A stretch of 64,000 nucleotides of DNA from Bacillota bacterium (GTDB taxonomy: Bacteria; Bacillota_I; Bacilli_A; Izemoplasmatales; UBA1188): positions 62,001-126,000 of the forward strand of contig JAEYPN010000030.1 of assembly GCA_023410715.1 (NCBI GenBank), given 5' to 3'. The position numbers and the translations under genes were made by a program. Positions 43,867 to 53,929 of this stretch are shown here, in pieces (the stretch's first letter is position 1; each line of letters begins with the position of its first letter). The notes beneath the pieces were generated by a model. It was not told the DNA's origin, ran no database searches, and worked only from the letters and a program-made list of their open reading frames with translations.

Positions 43867-45570
43867 ATGAAAAAAAAGTTATCATTATTTATTTTGTTTA
43901 TTTTATGCTTAATATTATCTAGTTGTGATCTTTTTACAAAGGCTTCAACAAAAGTTACAACAACTAGTAATATAACATCAAATATAACATCAAGTAGCAA
44001 AACAAGTAGTAAAACAAGTAGTAAAACAAGTAGTAAAACAACAACTTCGGCAACTACAGTTCCAACGACTAAAAAGCCTACAACGAGTATTTCAACAAAA
44101 AATACATTTACAACAATAACTACGACTAGTACAACAACTAGTATAACAACTAAACCAACAGAATTAGTTACAATTAATTTTTATGCATTTAATGATTTAC
44201 ATGGATATATTAATTCTAATGAACCAAATTTAAGTAAAATAGCTAATTATCTAGTAAATGCGAAAGAAAATAATAAAAATACTGTTATTCTAGCTAATGG
44301 TGATATGTTCCAGGGAACTGCTTTATCTAATTATTATTATGGCTTACCAATTGTTGAAACTCTTAATTATTTAGAGGTTGATGCATTTACAATAGGTAAT
44401 CACGAGTTTGACTGGGGAATCGATAAAATTGCGAATTATAAAGATGGTAATTTAACTAATGGTGAAGCTAATTTCTCGTTTTTAGCTGCAAATATTGTTG
44501 ATAAGGATAATGAAGAATTATTGTCTTTTACTGAACCTTATACAATTATTGAAAGAGAAGGCGTTAAAATTGGTATTATTGGCACAATCGGGGAATATGA
44601 AAACTCAATTGCTGCAAGTCGTGTTGCAGGTTATAAGTTTGTTGATCCAAATGAAACTGCTAGAAAATATGCAAGAATTTTAAGAGAAGAAAATGATTGT
44701 AAGATCGTTATTTTATTAACCCATTCATATGATGAATATCTATCTGATAATAATACCATTGCAAAGTTTGAAGGTAGCGAAAGAATAGATGCGATTTTTA
44801 ATGGACATCTTCACTGGAATGTTAATGGGGTTATAAATGGTAAAAATCATCAAGTACCTTATGCACAAGTAGATTCAAGCAATAACTTCTTATCATTAAT
44901 AACAATAGTATATGATCCAGTTACTGAAGATGTAATGCCACAATACCCACAGCTAATAAGTAAGTCAAACTTTACTCAAGAAGATGAGTATGCTAAGAAT
45001 ATTATCAATGCTTTTAATAGTGACGAGATATACTTAAATTTTATTAATGAAGAATTTTTGGTATCTCGCGAATATTTGTATCGTAATAATATGCCACAGT
45101 ATCTTTCTTCAGTAATAAAATATGCTGCACATGTTGACTTTGGTATGGTAAATAGTGGTGGAGTTAGAAAAGCAATAGAATCAAACAAAATGTTAACAAT
45201 GGCTGATCTAGTTTTAATATATCCATTTGACAATGCTATCAAAACATGTTCTTTAAAAGGTTCTGATATTATAGATTTATATTTAAATGCTCAAAAAGGA
45301 TATGCGGATGTTGTATTTGATCTAGATGTTACTTATAATAGTGGAAACCTATACATTAAAGGAGAGAAAGTTGATCCAAATAAAATGTATACAGTGGGAG
45401 CTGTAGATTATATTTTTGATAAAGATAATTATCCATTCCTTAAGGGAGAAAACATTTTATACACTAGCATGTTAATGAGAGATTTAATGGTTGAAGATTT
45501 AAGATTACAAAAATCTAGTGGCATTACTGAATTTTATCCAAGTAATGGACCATTTACATCATGGAATTAA
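43867..45570 (+). CDS. 5'-nucleotidase/metallophosphoesterase lipoprotein
   Basis: A 567-residue lipoprotein. The signal peptide ends in the lipobox L-S-S-C (Cys20). A ~75-residue Ser/Thr/Lys linker follows, with tandem S-K-T-S units. The metallophosphoesterase domain has F-N-D-L-H-G, A-N-G-D-M-F-Q-G-T, G-N-H-E-F-D-W-G, T-H-S-Y and G-H-L-H-W. The C-terminal 5'-nucleotidase domain has N-S-G-G-V-R and Y-P-F-D-N-A-I. It should dephosphorylate nucleotides (or related phosphoesters) outside the cell so nucleosides can be taken up. The linker is a typical flexible spacer for surface enzymes. Confidence 0.9.
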   Translation: MKKKLSLFILFILCLILSSCDLFTKASTKVTTTSNITSNITSSSKTSSKTSSKTSSKTTTSATTVPTTKKPTTSISTKNTFTTITTTSTTTSITTKPTELVTINFYAFNDLHGYINSNEPNLSKIANYLVNAKENNKNTVILANGDMFQGTALSNYYYGLPIVETLNYLEVDAFTIGNHEFDWGIDKIANYKDGNLTNGEANFSFLAANIVDKDNEELLSFTEPYTIIEREGVKIGIIGTIGEYENSIAASRVAGYKFVDPNETARKYARILREENDCKIVILLTHSYDEYLSDNNTIAKFEGSERIDAIFNGHLHWNVNGVINGKNHQVPYAQVDSSNNFLSLITIVYDPVTEDVMPQYPQLISKSNFTQEDEYAKNIINAFNSDEIYLNFINEEFLVSREYLYRNNMPQYLSSVIKYAAHVDFGMVNSGGVRKAIESNKMLTMADLVLIYPFDNAIKTCSLKGSDIIDLYLNAQKGYADVVFDLDVTYNSGNLYIKGEKVDPNKMYTVGAVDYIFDKDNYPFLKGENILYTSMLMRDLMVEDLRLQKSSGITEFYPSNGPFTSWN

Positions 45571-45590
45571 TAATCTAGGGGGACATTAAT

Positions 45591-46712
45591 TTGAATATCA
45601 ATAATATTACTTATTTTCAAAATGGTGAGTTTAAATTAGGTTCAATCAGAATAGAAAATGGGATTTATAAAAAGATTCAGAATGAACCTTTTGATGATGG
45701 AATAGATGGTAGAAACCTTTATTTAATACCTGGATTTGTTGATATCCATACCCATGGTATAAGTGGTAGTGATTTTTCAAATGTTGATACTTTAGAGATT
45801 AAAAAAATGTTAAAAGATTATTTAAAGGATGGAGTAAGTTTTATACTTCCTACCACAGTTGCGATGGAAGAAGATAAGTTGTTTAAAACTTTAAAGACTT
45901 TTAATGATTATAAAAATGATAATGGTGAAACAAATATTTTAGGAATTCATTTAGAAGGACCATTTATAAATAAAAAATATAAAGGGGCACTTTTAGAAAA
46001 ATATATTTTAGCACCAGATGTATTAAAATTTAAGAAATATTTAGACATCAATCCAAATATTAAGAAAGTTACTTATGCCATTGAAAATGATGATTTATCT
46101 TTGACAAAGCTGTTAAAAGAAAAAGGAATTAGTGCTTCAATTGGTCATTCATGTGCTAAAAAAGAAGAGGTTAATAAAGGTATTGAATTTGGTGTAAATT
46201 CTATCTCGCATTTGTTTAATGCGATGACACCAATTACAAGTAGAGAAGATTCACTAGCTTTAACAGGCCTTCTAGATGACCGTTTATATACGGAAATCAT
46301 AATGGATTTTTATCACGTTAAAAAAGAAGTTATTGAACTATTAATTAAAGCAAAACCACATGATAAGATTATTTGTATTACCGATTCAATTGCGGCACGT
46401 GGTGTTCCTGATGGTAAATATAAGCTGGGCGAATATGATATAGATGTAATAGATGGCAAATGCCATTTAGCTGATGGCACAATTGCAGGTTCAACATTAA
46501 CATTTAAGCAAATTTTAAAAAACTTATATGAATTAAATATATCATTAATTGATGTTGTAAAATTTACATCATTAAATGCTTTAGCGTCTTTAAATATTGA
46601 GGATGTAGATTTAATAATAGAAGGATTTCCCGTATCAGCATGTATAATTGATCAAAATTATAATCTGTTAACAGTATTAAAAAATGACCAATTGTTGGAA
46701 GTTAAGGATTGA
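45591..46712 (+). CDS. nagA: N-acetylglucosamine-6-phosphate deacetylase
   Basis: A 373-residue amidohydrolase converting GlcNAc-6-P to glucosamine-6-P and acetate. The TTG start at 45591 is supported by aggggga 8 nt upstream. Motifs: V-D-I-H-T-H-G (metal), H-L-E-G-P-F-I-N, I-G-H-S, S-H-L-F-N-A-M, the catalytic Asp in I-T-D-S-I, and D-G-T-I-A-G-S. nagB and a transporter are not adjacent; the next genes are a GH94-type phosphorylase and a GH2 enzyme, so it may join a broader glycan-use cluster. It ends with TGA. Confidence 0.93.
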   Translation: MNINNITYFQNGEFKLGSIRIENGIYKKIQNEPFDDGIDGRNLYLIPGFVDIHTHGISGSDFSNVDTLEIKKMLKDYLKDGVSFILPTTVAMEEDKLFKTLKTFNDYKNDNGETNILGIHLEGPFINKKYKGALLEKYILAPDVLKFKKYLDINPNIKKVTYAIENDDLSLTKLLKEKGISASIGHSCAKKEEVNKGIEFGVNSISHLFNAMTPITSREDSLALTGLLDDRLYTEIIMDFYHVKKEVIELLIKAKPHDKIICITDSIAARGVPDGKYKLGEYDIDVIDGKCHLADGTIAGSTLTFKQILKNLYELNISLIDVVKFTSLNALASLNIEDVDLIIEGFPVSACIIDQNYNLLTVLKNDQLLEVKD

Positions 46713-46766
46713 AAAAGCAATTCTTATATTATATAATTAGATGAAAAAATTAAGATGAGGTGGAGA

Positions 46767-49700
46767 ATGAACGATTATTACTTTGAAAAAAATGACTTTA
46801 TAATTAAAAATTATGATCAAAAGAAAACATTTTCTAGTTTCTTACCCGCGTTAGCTGGAAAACATGGTATTCCTCTATGGGCATTTTATGTTAATCGCGG
46901 TCAAGGGATTGCTAGCTTTGGTATTCGTGATAAAAATGGTTCGATTATGGAATTTTTTCCAGCTAATGCAGCATATATTCATACTGCTCATTTAGGGTTT
47001 AGAACATTTATTAAAGATGAAAATAATAAAACATATGAAATATTTTCAACTGAGAATAAAAATAAAAGAGAAATGCACATTAAACAAGCTGAATTCAGCA
47101 TTGTTGAATATAATCCTGAATTAAACATTAAGGTGACAATTACTTATTTTGGCTTGCCAAATGAAAAAATTGCTTCACTTGTTAGAATGGTAAAAATTGA
47201 AAATCTAAGTGATGTAGAACGTCATTTAGAGGTTTTAGATGGTATTGCTCAAATTTTACCAGCTGGAACAGGATACGAAGCATATAAGATGGTTTCTCAT
47301 ATTCGTCGTAGTTTCATGGAAGTTAACGAACTAGAAAATAATTTTGCTTTTTATCAAATGAAAGGTAATGGAGCAGATGAAGCAGAAATGCAAAGCGTTA
47401 TTGATGGAAACTATTATTTTTCTATCTATAATGATCAGTTAGTTAAACCTATATGTGATAGTAATTTAATTTTTGATTATGATACAGCTTTAACTAAACC
47501 TGAATATTTTAATAATCATTCATTAAATGAAATCCTAAAAGAACCACAAATAACAGATAATAAAGTTCCTTGTGGATTTACAGCTGTAAAAGTTGTGTTA
47601 ACTAAAGAAAAGCCAGTTAATATTGATACTTTAATTGGTTATGCAAGTAAAATTGATATTCTTAAAAAAGAAATGGATAAATTCCTTTCTCACGAATATG
47701 TTGAAGCAAAGCGCAATGAAGCGACTTTAGTTATTGATGAATTATTAAATGATATTGATACATCAACTAATTATCCAATTTTTGATGAATACGTTAAACA
47801 AATGTATCTTGACAACATCTTACGTGGTGGTTATCCGCTTGTAATAAATTCAGAAAACAAAAATTTTTGTTACCATATTTATTCACGTAAACATGGTGAC
47901 TTAGAGCGCGATTATAACTACTTTACAATTAATCCCGAATTTTATTCGCAAGGTAACGGTAACTTCCGTGATGTTTGCCAAAATCGTCGTTGTGATGTAT
48001 TCTTTAATAAGGATGTTTATGATAATAACATTCATGTTTTTGCCAGTTTAATTCAAGCAGATGGTTATAATCCACTTCAATTAAGCGGTCTAACATTTGA
48101 AATTAAAGATAAATCTAAAGTAGATGAATTATTAAATCTATTCAAAAACAAAAAAGAAGTAATGGAAAAACTACTTTTAGGTAAATTTACTCCTGGATCA
48201 ATCATTAATACACTTGAAAACGAAGAAATTGAAGTTACTTTTGATTTAACAGGTGAAGAAAGAGATAATAAATTATTTACTGAAATATTTAAATATGCTG
48301 AATCAAATATTGAAGCTAATTATGCTGAAGGATATTGGATTGATCACTGGACTTATATCCTTGATATATTTAAAAACTTCTACCGTATTTATCCTGATAA
48401 AGTTTATGATTGCTTATTTAAACGTAATGATTATCGTTTCTTTGAATCATGCGCAACTGTTTACCCTCGCGATGAAAAATATGTTTTATCCAAAAATGGT
48501 AAAGTTCGTCAATTTGGAGCTGTAAATAAAAATGATCTTGAAAAAGTAAACAAGCTTGGATTAACTAGAGGAAGCAACTGGCTAAAAACTGCTGATGGAA
48601 ACATTTTAGAAACTAACCTTTATGGTAAGTTCTTAGTATTAGCGATCAACAAATTTGCGCTTTTAGACCAGGAACAAATGGGTATTGAAATGGAAGCTGA
48701 TCGTCCAGGATGGAATGATGCGATGAATGGTTTACCAGGAATATTTGCTTCAGGTGTTTCAGAGACAATTGAATTAAAGAGATTAATTGAAACATTGCTT
48801 GTTTATTCTAAAGAAAATGAATTTGTTAAATTACCATATGAATTTGTCAAATTCGCAGACAGAATTGAGTCTATTTTAGGTATTAAAGATCATTTTGAGT
48901 TTTGGGATAAACTTTCAACTGTAAGAGAAAATTACAGAAGTGATATCCGTCTTGGCTCAAAAGCCGCAATGGAAGTTAAAGCTAATAGATATGATGCAAT
49001 GCTTAGAGAAATGTTAGAAATTATTAATGATGGTATCAGACGTGCCATTCAATTAGGAAATGGTATTGTACCAACATATTTATCATACGAAGTAACTGAT
49101 TATGAAAAGATTTTAGTTGATGGTAAAGAAAAAATTACTCATTATGGCTTGCCAGCTGTTAAAGCTAAAGCCTTCAAGGTAACTTTAATTCCATTATTCT
49201 TAGAAGCACCTGCGAGATATTTTACATCATGCTTTGATCGTGATGAATTAAAAGATATGTATAAGAAGGTTAAATCATCGGAGTTATATGATGAAGCTTT
49301 AAAAATGTATAAAACTTCAACACCTCTTGATGACTGGTCAACTGATATTGGCCGTATTAGAATCTTTAGTAAAGGCTGGCTCGAAAGAGAATCAAACTTT
49401 ATGCATATGACTTATAAATATATGCTAGGTTTAATTAAAGGTGGATTATACCGTGATTTCTATAATGAGATAATGTCAAATTTCTCGTGCTTTATGGACC
49501 CAAGTGTATATGGAAGAAACCCACTTGAAAATTCATCATTTATTGCGACATCTAACAATCCTGATAAATCATTACATGGTCAAGGATTCTATGCAAGACT
49601 TTCAGGTTCAACATCAGAAGTATTAATTATTTGGGAATTAATGTTTATGGGACATCATCCATTTATCTTAAAAGATGGTAAGTTATCACTTAAACTTAAA

Positions 49701-49928
49701 CCTTTATTATCTCGTCATTTCTTCAAAAATGGCAAAGTATCATTTATGCTTTTAAGTCATACTAAGGTTACTTATATTAACGAGGATGATTTAAACTTAT
49801 TTGAAAAAGGAAAAGCTTATAAATATGTTTTAGATGGAAAAGAAATTTTAGGTGAATCACTTCCTGAACAAGAATCCTTAGATGTACGAAATGGTAAAGT
49901 AAAAGAATTAGTTGTATATTTTAAATAA
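46767..49928 (+). CDS. GH94-family phosphorylase, probably 1,2-beta-oligoglucan type
   Basis: A 1053-residue cytoplasmic enzyme; ATG 46767 follows gaggtgg, while the ATG at 46755 overlaps that site. N-terminal beta-sandwich motifs (I-A-S-F-G-I-R-D-K, I-M-E-F-F-P-A-N) and an alpha/alpha-barrel with D-R-P-G-W-N-D-A-M-N-G-L-P-G carry the expected catalytic Asp (~651). Length and these motifs resemble the long GH94 1,2-beta-oligoglucan (sophoro-oligosaccharide) phosphorylases of Listeria and clostridia rather than ~800-residue cellobiose phosphorylases. It should release sugar-1-phosphate, an energy-saving route. No signal peptide. Linkage specificity is inference. Confidence 0.7.
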   Translation: MNDYYFEKNDFIIKNYDQKKTFSSFLPALAGKHGIPLWAFYVNRGQGIASFGIRDKNGSIMEFFPANAAYIHTAHLGFRTFIKDENNKTYEIFSTENKNKREMHIKQAEFSIVEYNPELNIKVTITYFGLPNEKIASLVRMVKIENLSDVERHLEVLDGIAQILPAGTGYEAYKMVSHIRRSFMEVNELENNFAFYQMKGNGADEAEMQSVIDGNYYFSIYNDQLVKPICDSNLIFDYDTALTKPEYFNNHSLNEILKEPQITDNKVPCGFTAVKVVLTKEKPVNIDTLIGYASKIDILKKEMDKFLSHEYVEAKRNEATLVIDELLNDIDTSTNYPIFDEYVKQMYLDNILRGGYPLVINSENKNFCYHIYSRKHGDLERDYNYFTINPEFYSQGNGNFRDVCQNRRCDVFFNKDVYDNNIHVFASLIQADGYNPLQLSGLTFEIKDKSKVDELLNLFKNKKEVMEKLLLGKFTPGSIINTLENEEIEVTFDLTGEERDNKLFTEIFKYAESNIEANYAEGYWIDHWTYILDIFKNFYRIYPDKVYDCLFKRNDYRFFESCATVYPRDEKYVLSKNGKVRQFGAVNKNDLEKVNKLGLTRGSNWLKTADGNILETNLYGKFLVLAINKFALLDQEQMGIEMEADRPGWNDAMNGLPGIFASGVSETIELKRLIETLLVYSKENEFVKLPYEFVKFADRIESILGIKDHFEFWDKLSTVRENYRSDIRLGSKAAMEVKANRYDAMLREMLEIINDGIRRAIQLGNGIVPTYLSYEVTDYEKILVDGKEKITHYGLPAVKAKAFKVTLIPLFLEAPARYFTSCFDRDELKDMYKKVKSSELYDEALKMYKTSTPLDDWSTDIGRIRIFSKGWLERESNFMHMTYKYMLGLIKGGLYRDFYNEIMSNFSCFMDPSVYGRNPLENSSFIATSNNPDKSLHGQGFYARLSGSTSEVLIIWELMFMGHHPFILKDGKLSLKLKPLLSRHFFKNGKVSFMLLSHTKVTYINEDDLNLFEKGKAYKYVLDGKEILGESLPEQESLDVRNGKVKELVVYFK

Positions 49929-49942
49929 ATTATAGGTGAAAT

Positions 49943-51634
49943 ATGAGCCATCAAATTCTTGATACTAATTTTAAATATAAGGATATTCCTTGGAATGATT
50001 ATCCTCGTCCTAATTTAGTACGTAATTCCTACTTAAATTTAAATGGTTTATATGATTATATGGTAACAAGGGAACACATGACTAACAAATTTTTGGGTAA
50101 GGTTATGGTTCCCTTTCCCATAGAATCAAAATTATCACTAGTTGAAAAAACCTTAAAAAAAGGTGAATATCTATTTTATCACAAAGATGTAACACTGGAT
50201 CCACAATTTATTAAAGATAAATTATTACTTCATTTTGGTGCTGTAGATAATATTTCAGACATTTATATTAATAATATTCATGCTTATCACCATGAAGGTG
50301 GTTACCTACCTTTTTCTTTTGATATTAAAAAATATTTAAAAGATACTCATTTTTCCCTACTTATAAGGGTTAAAGATGATATGGATTTAAATTTTCCATA
50401 TGGTAAACAAAAGATAAAACGCGGAGGTATGTGGTATACAAAGATATCTGGTATTTGGCAGACTGTATGGCTTGAAAGTGTCGATGAAAAATATATAAAG
50501 AATATCATCATTACGCCTGATATTGATAAAAGTGAAGTAAACTTAAAAATAATAAGCGATGCGACTAGTTTTATAATTAAATATGAGAATAAGGTTATTA
50601 AAACAAGAGAAAAAGAAATTACTTTAAAAATTGATAATCTCCATTTATGGTCACCAGAAGATCCATATCTATATGATTTAGTAATAAGTACTGATAATGA
50701 TTTAGTTAGAAGTTACTTTGCTATGCGTAAATTTTCGGTTAAAAATGGAAAAATGGAATTAAATAATAAACCATATTTCTTTAATGGTTTACTTGACCAA
50801 GGATACTTTAGTGATGGAATTTTTTTGCCAGCATCAAGTGAAGGTTATTTAAATGATATTAAGACAATGAAGAGCCTAGGCTTTAATACTTTAAGGAAAC
50901 ATATTAAAATTGAACCACTAACTTTTTACTATTTATGCGATAAACTAGGCATGATTGTTTGGCAAGATATGGTCAATAATAGTCGCTACAGTTTTTTATT
51001 TGATACGGTATTTCCAACTATTGGAATAAAAAGAAAATTTGATAAGTATAGTCATATAAGCAAAAAATCACGAGAAATCTTTATTAGTCATACGATAGAG
51101 ACGATTCTTCACTTATATAATTTTCCATCAATTGCCTTATGGACTATTTTTAATGAAGGTTGGGGACAGTTTAACGCAAAATTCTTATATAAAAAAGTTA
51201 AAGAGTTAGATAATACGAGATTTATTGATACTTGTTCTGGATGGTTCGAAACTAAATATAGTGATGTAATATCTAAACATGTTTATTTTAAAAAGCTCAA
51301 ATTTAAAGGAAACTACTTAAAACCATTAGTATTATCAGAATTTGGCGGATATGCCTACAAAATAGCAAATCATTCTTTCAATTTAGATAAGACATTTGGT
51401 TATAAAAAATTTAAAGATCAATCATCATTTCAAGCTGATTTAATTCGTCTTTATCAAGAAGAAGTAATTCCTGCGATTAAAAACAATAATTTGAATGCCG
51501 CAATTTACACTCAAGTAAGTGATGTTGAAGATGAAACAAATGGACTATTTACATATGATAGGATGATCTTGAAGGTTGATAAAGACATTATAGTTGATTT
51601 GATGAGTAAAGTTAAATTTGATGTAAAGAAGTAA
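49943..51634 (+). CDS. Glycoside hydrolase family 2 enzyme
   Basis: A 563-residue intracellular GH2 protein, 14 bp after the phosphorylase gene. It has an N-terminal jelly-roll sugar-binding domain, a middle Ig-like domain (about 185-265) and a TIM barrel. The acid/base lies in W-T-I-F-N-E-G-W-G-Q-F and the nucleophile in V-L-S-E-F-G-G-Y. It is shorter than LacZ and closer to beta-galactosidase/glucuronidase-like short GH2 enzymes. Substrate unknown; co-expression with the GH94 enzyme suggests both act on one imported oligosaccharide. Confidence 0.85.
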   Translation: MSHQILDTNFKYKDIPWNDYPRPNLVRNSYLNLNGLYDYMVTREHMTNKFLGKVMVPFPIESKLSLVEKTLKKGEYLFYHKDVTLDPQFIKDKLLLHFGAVDNISDIYINNIHAYHHEGGYLPFSFDIKKYLKDTHFSLLIRVKDDMDLNFPYGKQKIKRGGMWYTKISGIWQTVWLESVDEKYIKNIIITPDIDKSEVNLKIISDATSFIIKYENKVIKTREKEITLKIDNLHLWSPEDPYLYDLVISTDNDLVRSYFAMRKFSVKNGKMELNNKPYFFNGLLDQGYFSDGIFLPASSEGYLNDIKTMKSLGFNTLRKHIKIEPLTFYYLCDKLGMIVWQDMVNNSRYSFLFDTVFPTIGIKRKFDKYSHISKKSREIFISHTIETILHLYNFPSIALWTIFNEGWGQFNAKFLYKKVKELDNTRFIDTCSGWFETKYSDVISKHVYFKKLKFKGNYLKPLVLSEFGGYAYKIANHSFNLDKTFGYKKFKDQSSFQADLIRLYQEEVIPAIKNNNLNAAIYTQVSDVEDETNGLFTYDRMILKVDKDIIVDLMSKVKFDVKK

Positions 51635-51650
51635 AAAATATATTTAATAT

Positions 51651-51682
51651 GCATAAGGTCATTTGACCTTGTGCTTTTTTTA
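51651..51682 (+). terminator. Intrinsic terminator after the GH2 gene
   Basis: GCATAAGGTCA (51651-51661) pairs with TGACCTTGTGC (51664-51674) with a G-T pair, followed by TTTTTTT. The remaining intergenic DNA up to 51881 shows no gene. Confidence 0.85.
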
Positions 51683-51881
51683 TATATAAGGAAATAATTG
51701 TTAAAATGTAAGTGTATTAGTTAATAATTTTGTGAACACTAGTAATGAAATGCTTAATTTCTAGGTAAAAAGCTTAGAATTAATTGTTATAATTTTACAA
51801 TAATTTATTAATGAAATAAACGAAATATTTGCTGCTTAAAGGCTATATAAATCGTGTTTTGTAAAATTAAAAAAATAAGTA

Positions 51882-51909
51882 TTGCATTTATTAGAAAATA
51901 GAGTATAAT
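51882..51909 (+). promoter_or_regulatory. Promoter of potABCD
   Basis: -35 TTGCAT (51882-51887), 16-nt spacer, -10 TATAAT (51904-51909); ggagg follows at 51931-51935. Confidence 0.72.
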
Positions 51910-51942
51910 TTTATCGATAAAATATAAGTCGGAGGAAAATAA

Positions 51943-53091
51943 ATGAAAAAAGCTTTAATTGAGTTACGTGATTTAGTAATGAGATATGACGACGATGATG
52001 TGCCCATAGTTAAGAACATAAGTTTACAAATTTATGAAAATGAGTTTTTAACTATTCTTGGTCCTTCAGGCTGTGGAAAGACAACAACGCTTAGAATTAT
52101 TGGTGGATTTATGAATCCAACTTCAGGAGAAGTAATTATTGATGGAAAAATGTTTAATGATATTCCACCTTATGCGCGTCCAACTAATACTGTATTTCAA
52201 CGTTATGCCTTATTCCCTCATTTGAATGTTATTGAAAATGTTAAAATTGGTTTAAAAAATCGTAATTTTGAATACTTATGTGATTTCTTCGGTAGAGAAG
52301 AATTAAAAAAAGAAGCATCAATAGAGTATCCAAACACTAAAATAACTCATCATTTATTAAATAAAATAATCAACAAGAAAATTGATGAAGCGGCAAGTAA
52401 TGCTTTAAAAGCTGTTAAACTTGAAGGCTTTGAAAAAAGAAAAATTTCACAAATGTCTGGTGGTCAACAACAACGTGTTGCTTTAGCAAGAGCAATCGTC
52501 AACAAGCCAAAGATTTTACTATTAGATGAACCATTAGCTGCTTTAGACTTACGTCTAAGAGAAAACATGCAATATGAATTAAAGGAAATGCAAAAAAAAT
52601 TAGGTATTACCTTTATTTATGTTACTCATGACCAGACTGAAGCAATGACAATGAGTGATCGTATCGTTGTCATGAATGATGGAGTAATTCAACAGCTTGG
52701 TACACCAAAAGATATTTATAATGAACCAGTAAATAGATTTGTTGCCAACTTTATTGGCGAATCAAATATTATTACTGGTAAATATATTGGAGAAAATCAA
52801 ATTGAATTTATGAATACCAAATTTGATTGTGTTGGTTATAAGTTCCCAATTGGCGCAGAAGTTGATGTTGTAATCAGACCAGAAGACTGGGATGTTGTAC
52901 CTCTAGACAAAGCAAAAATAACAGGAATTTGTACTTCATGCATCTTTAAAGGTGTTTATTATGAAATATGTGCTATATGTAACAAACAGGAATTTGTTAT
53001 TCATGCATATGAAGACAAAAAAATTGGTGATGTCGTAGGCTTATCAGTTGACCCATATGAAATCCATTTAATGGAGGTTAAACATGCATAA
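51943..53091 (+). CDS. potA: Spermidine/putrescine ABC transporter ATPase PotA
   Basis: A 382-residue ATPase energising polyamine import. It has Walker A G-P-S-G-C-G-K-T-T (40-48), Q-loop V-F-Q-R-Y-A-L-F-P-H, signature M-S-G-G-Q-Q-Q-R, Walker B I-L-L-L-D-E-P and the H-loop V-T-H-D-Q, then a TOBE domain. Compared with ordinary PotA (as I know it) there are about 28 extra residues between N-V-K-I-G-L-K and the signature, in the helical subdomain (about 102-145). It overlaps potB by 8 bp. Confidence 0.95.
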   Translation: MKKALIELRDLVMRYDDDDVPIVKNISLQIYENEFLTILGPSGCGKTTTLRIIGGFMNPTSGEVIIDGKMFNDIPPYARPTNTVFQRYALFPHLNVIENVKIGLKNRNFEYLCDFFGREELKKEASIEYPNTKITHHLLNKIINKKIDEAASNALKAVKLEGFEKRKISQMSGGQQQRVALARAIVNKPKILLLDEPLAALDLRLRENMQYELKEMQKKLGITFIYVTHDQTEAMTMSDRIVVMNDGVIQQLGTPKDIYNEPVNRFVANFIGESNIITGKYIGENQIEFMNTKFDCVGYKFPIGAEVDVVIRPEDWDVVPLDKAKITGICTSCIFKGVYYEICAICNKQEFVIHAYEDKKIGDVVGLSVDPYEIHLMEVKHA

Positions 53092-53929
53092 AGGACTTGC
53101 TAAGTTGGCCAAGCCATACTTATATTGGCTATATATTTTGGCTTTACTTCCTGCAATCCTAATGCTTGTTTTAATCTTTGTGGATTGTGAGGGAATTGAT
53201 TTTACTAATTTTCATTTTACTCTAGAAAACTTCAGACAATTTAAAGAGTCATCAACACTGATAGCTTTCCGCAATAGTTTTATACTTGCCATTAGTACAA
53301 CCGTATTCAGTGCGATTTTAGGTTACGTTGTGGCTTACAAGCTTGTTAAATCAAAAATTAACAATAAATTTTTAATCTTAACAATTTTAATTTTACCTAT
53401 GTGGGCTAATATTTTACTCAGAACCGATGCTTTAGCTAATGTAATGAGACCAAACAATATTATTACTGATTTATTTGCTAAAATTAATATCAATGTTAGC
53501 CTTGATGTTGTTGAGACAAAATTTGTCTTATTAGTTAAAGTACTCATTGGTTTAGTGTTTACTTATATGCCATTTATGATTTTACCTATTTATACTGCTT
53601 TAGAGAAAATTGATTTTTCTTTAGAAGAAGCAGCTTTAGATTTAGGATTAACTGATTTTCAAAAATTTTGGAAAGTTATTTTTCCGTTATCATTAAAAGG
53701 TATTGTAACAGGTTCAATCATGGTTTTATTACCATCTTTAAGTGGATTTGCCATTCCAGAAATCATTGGTAATGGAAATGTACTAATGATTGGTAATGTC
53801 ATTGAAAGAATGTTTAGAAACTTAAATTACAATATAGGATCACTTTTAGCAATTATTCTACTCGTAATTATTACTATAGGAATTGTGATTGTTAATAAGT
53901 TTGATAAGGATGGTGAAACATTAATATGA
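53084..53929 (+). CDS. potB: Polyamine ABC transporter permease PotB
   Basis: A 281-residue inner-membrane permease with six hydrophobic segments and the EAA loop E-E-A-A-L-D-L-G-L-T-D-F-Q-K-F-W-K-V, which contacts PotA. It overlaps potA (8 bp) and potC (4 bp, ATGA), so the unit is translationally coupled. Confidence 0.93.
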   Translation: MHKGLAKLAKPYLYWLYILALLPAILMLVLIFVDCEGIDFTNFHFTLENFRQFKESSTLIAFRNSFILAISTTVFSAILGYVVAYKLVKSKINNKFLILTILILPMWANILLRTDALANVMRPNNIITDLFAKININVSLDVVETKFVLLVKVLIGLVFTYMPFMILPIYTALEKIDFSLEEAALDLGLTDFQKFWKVIFPLSLKGIVTGSIMVLLPSLSGFAIPEIIGNGNVLMIGNVIERMFRNLNYNIGSLLAIILLVIITIGIVIVNKFDKDGETLI

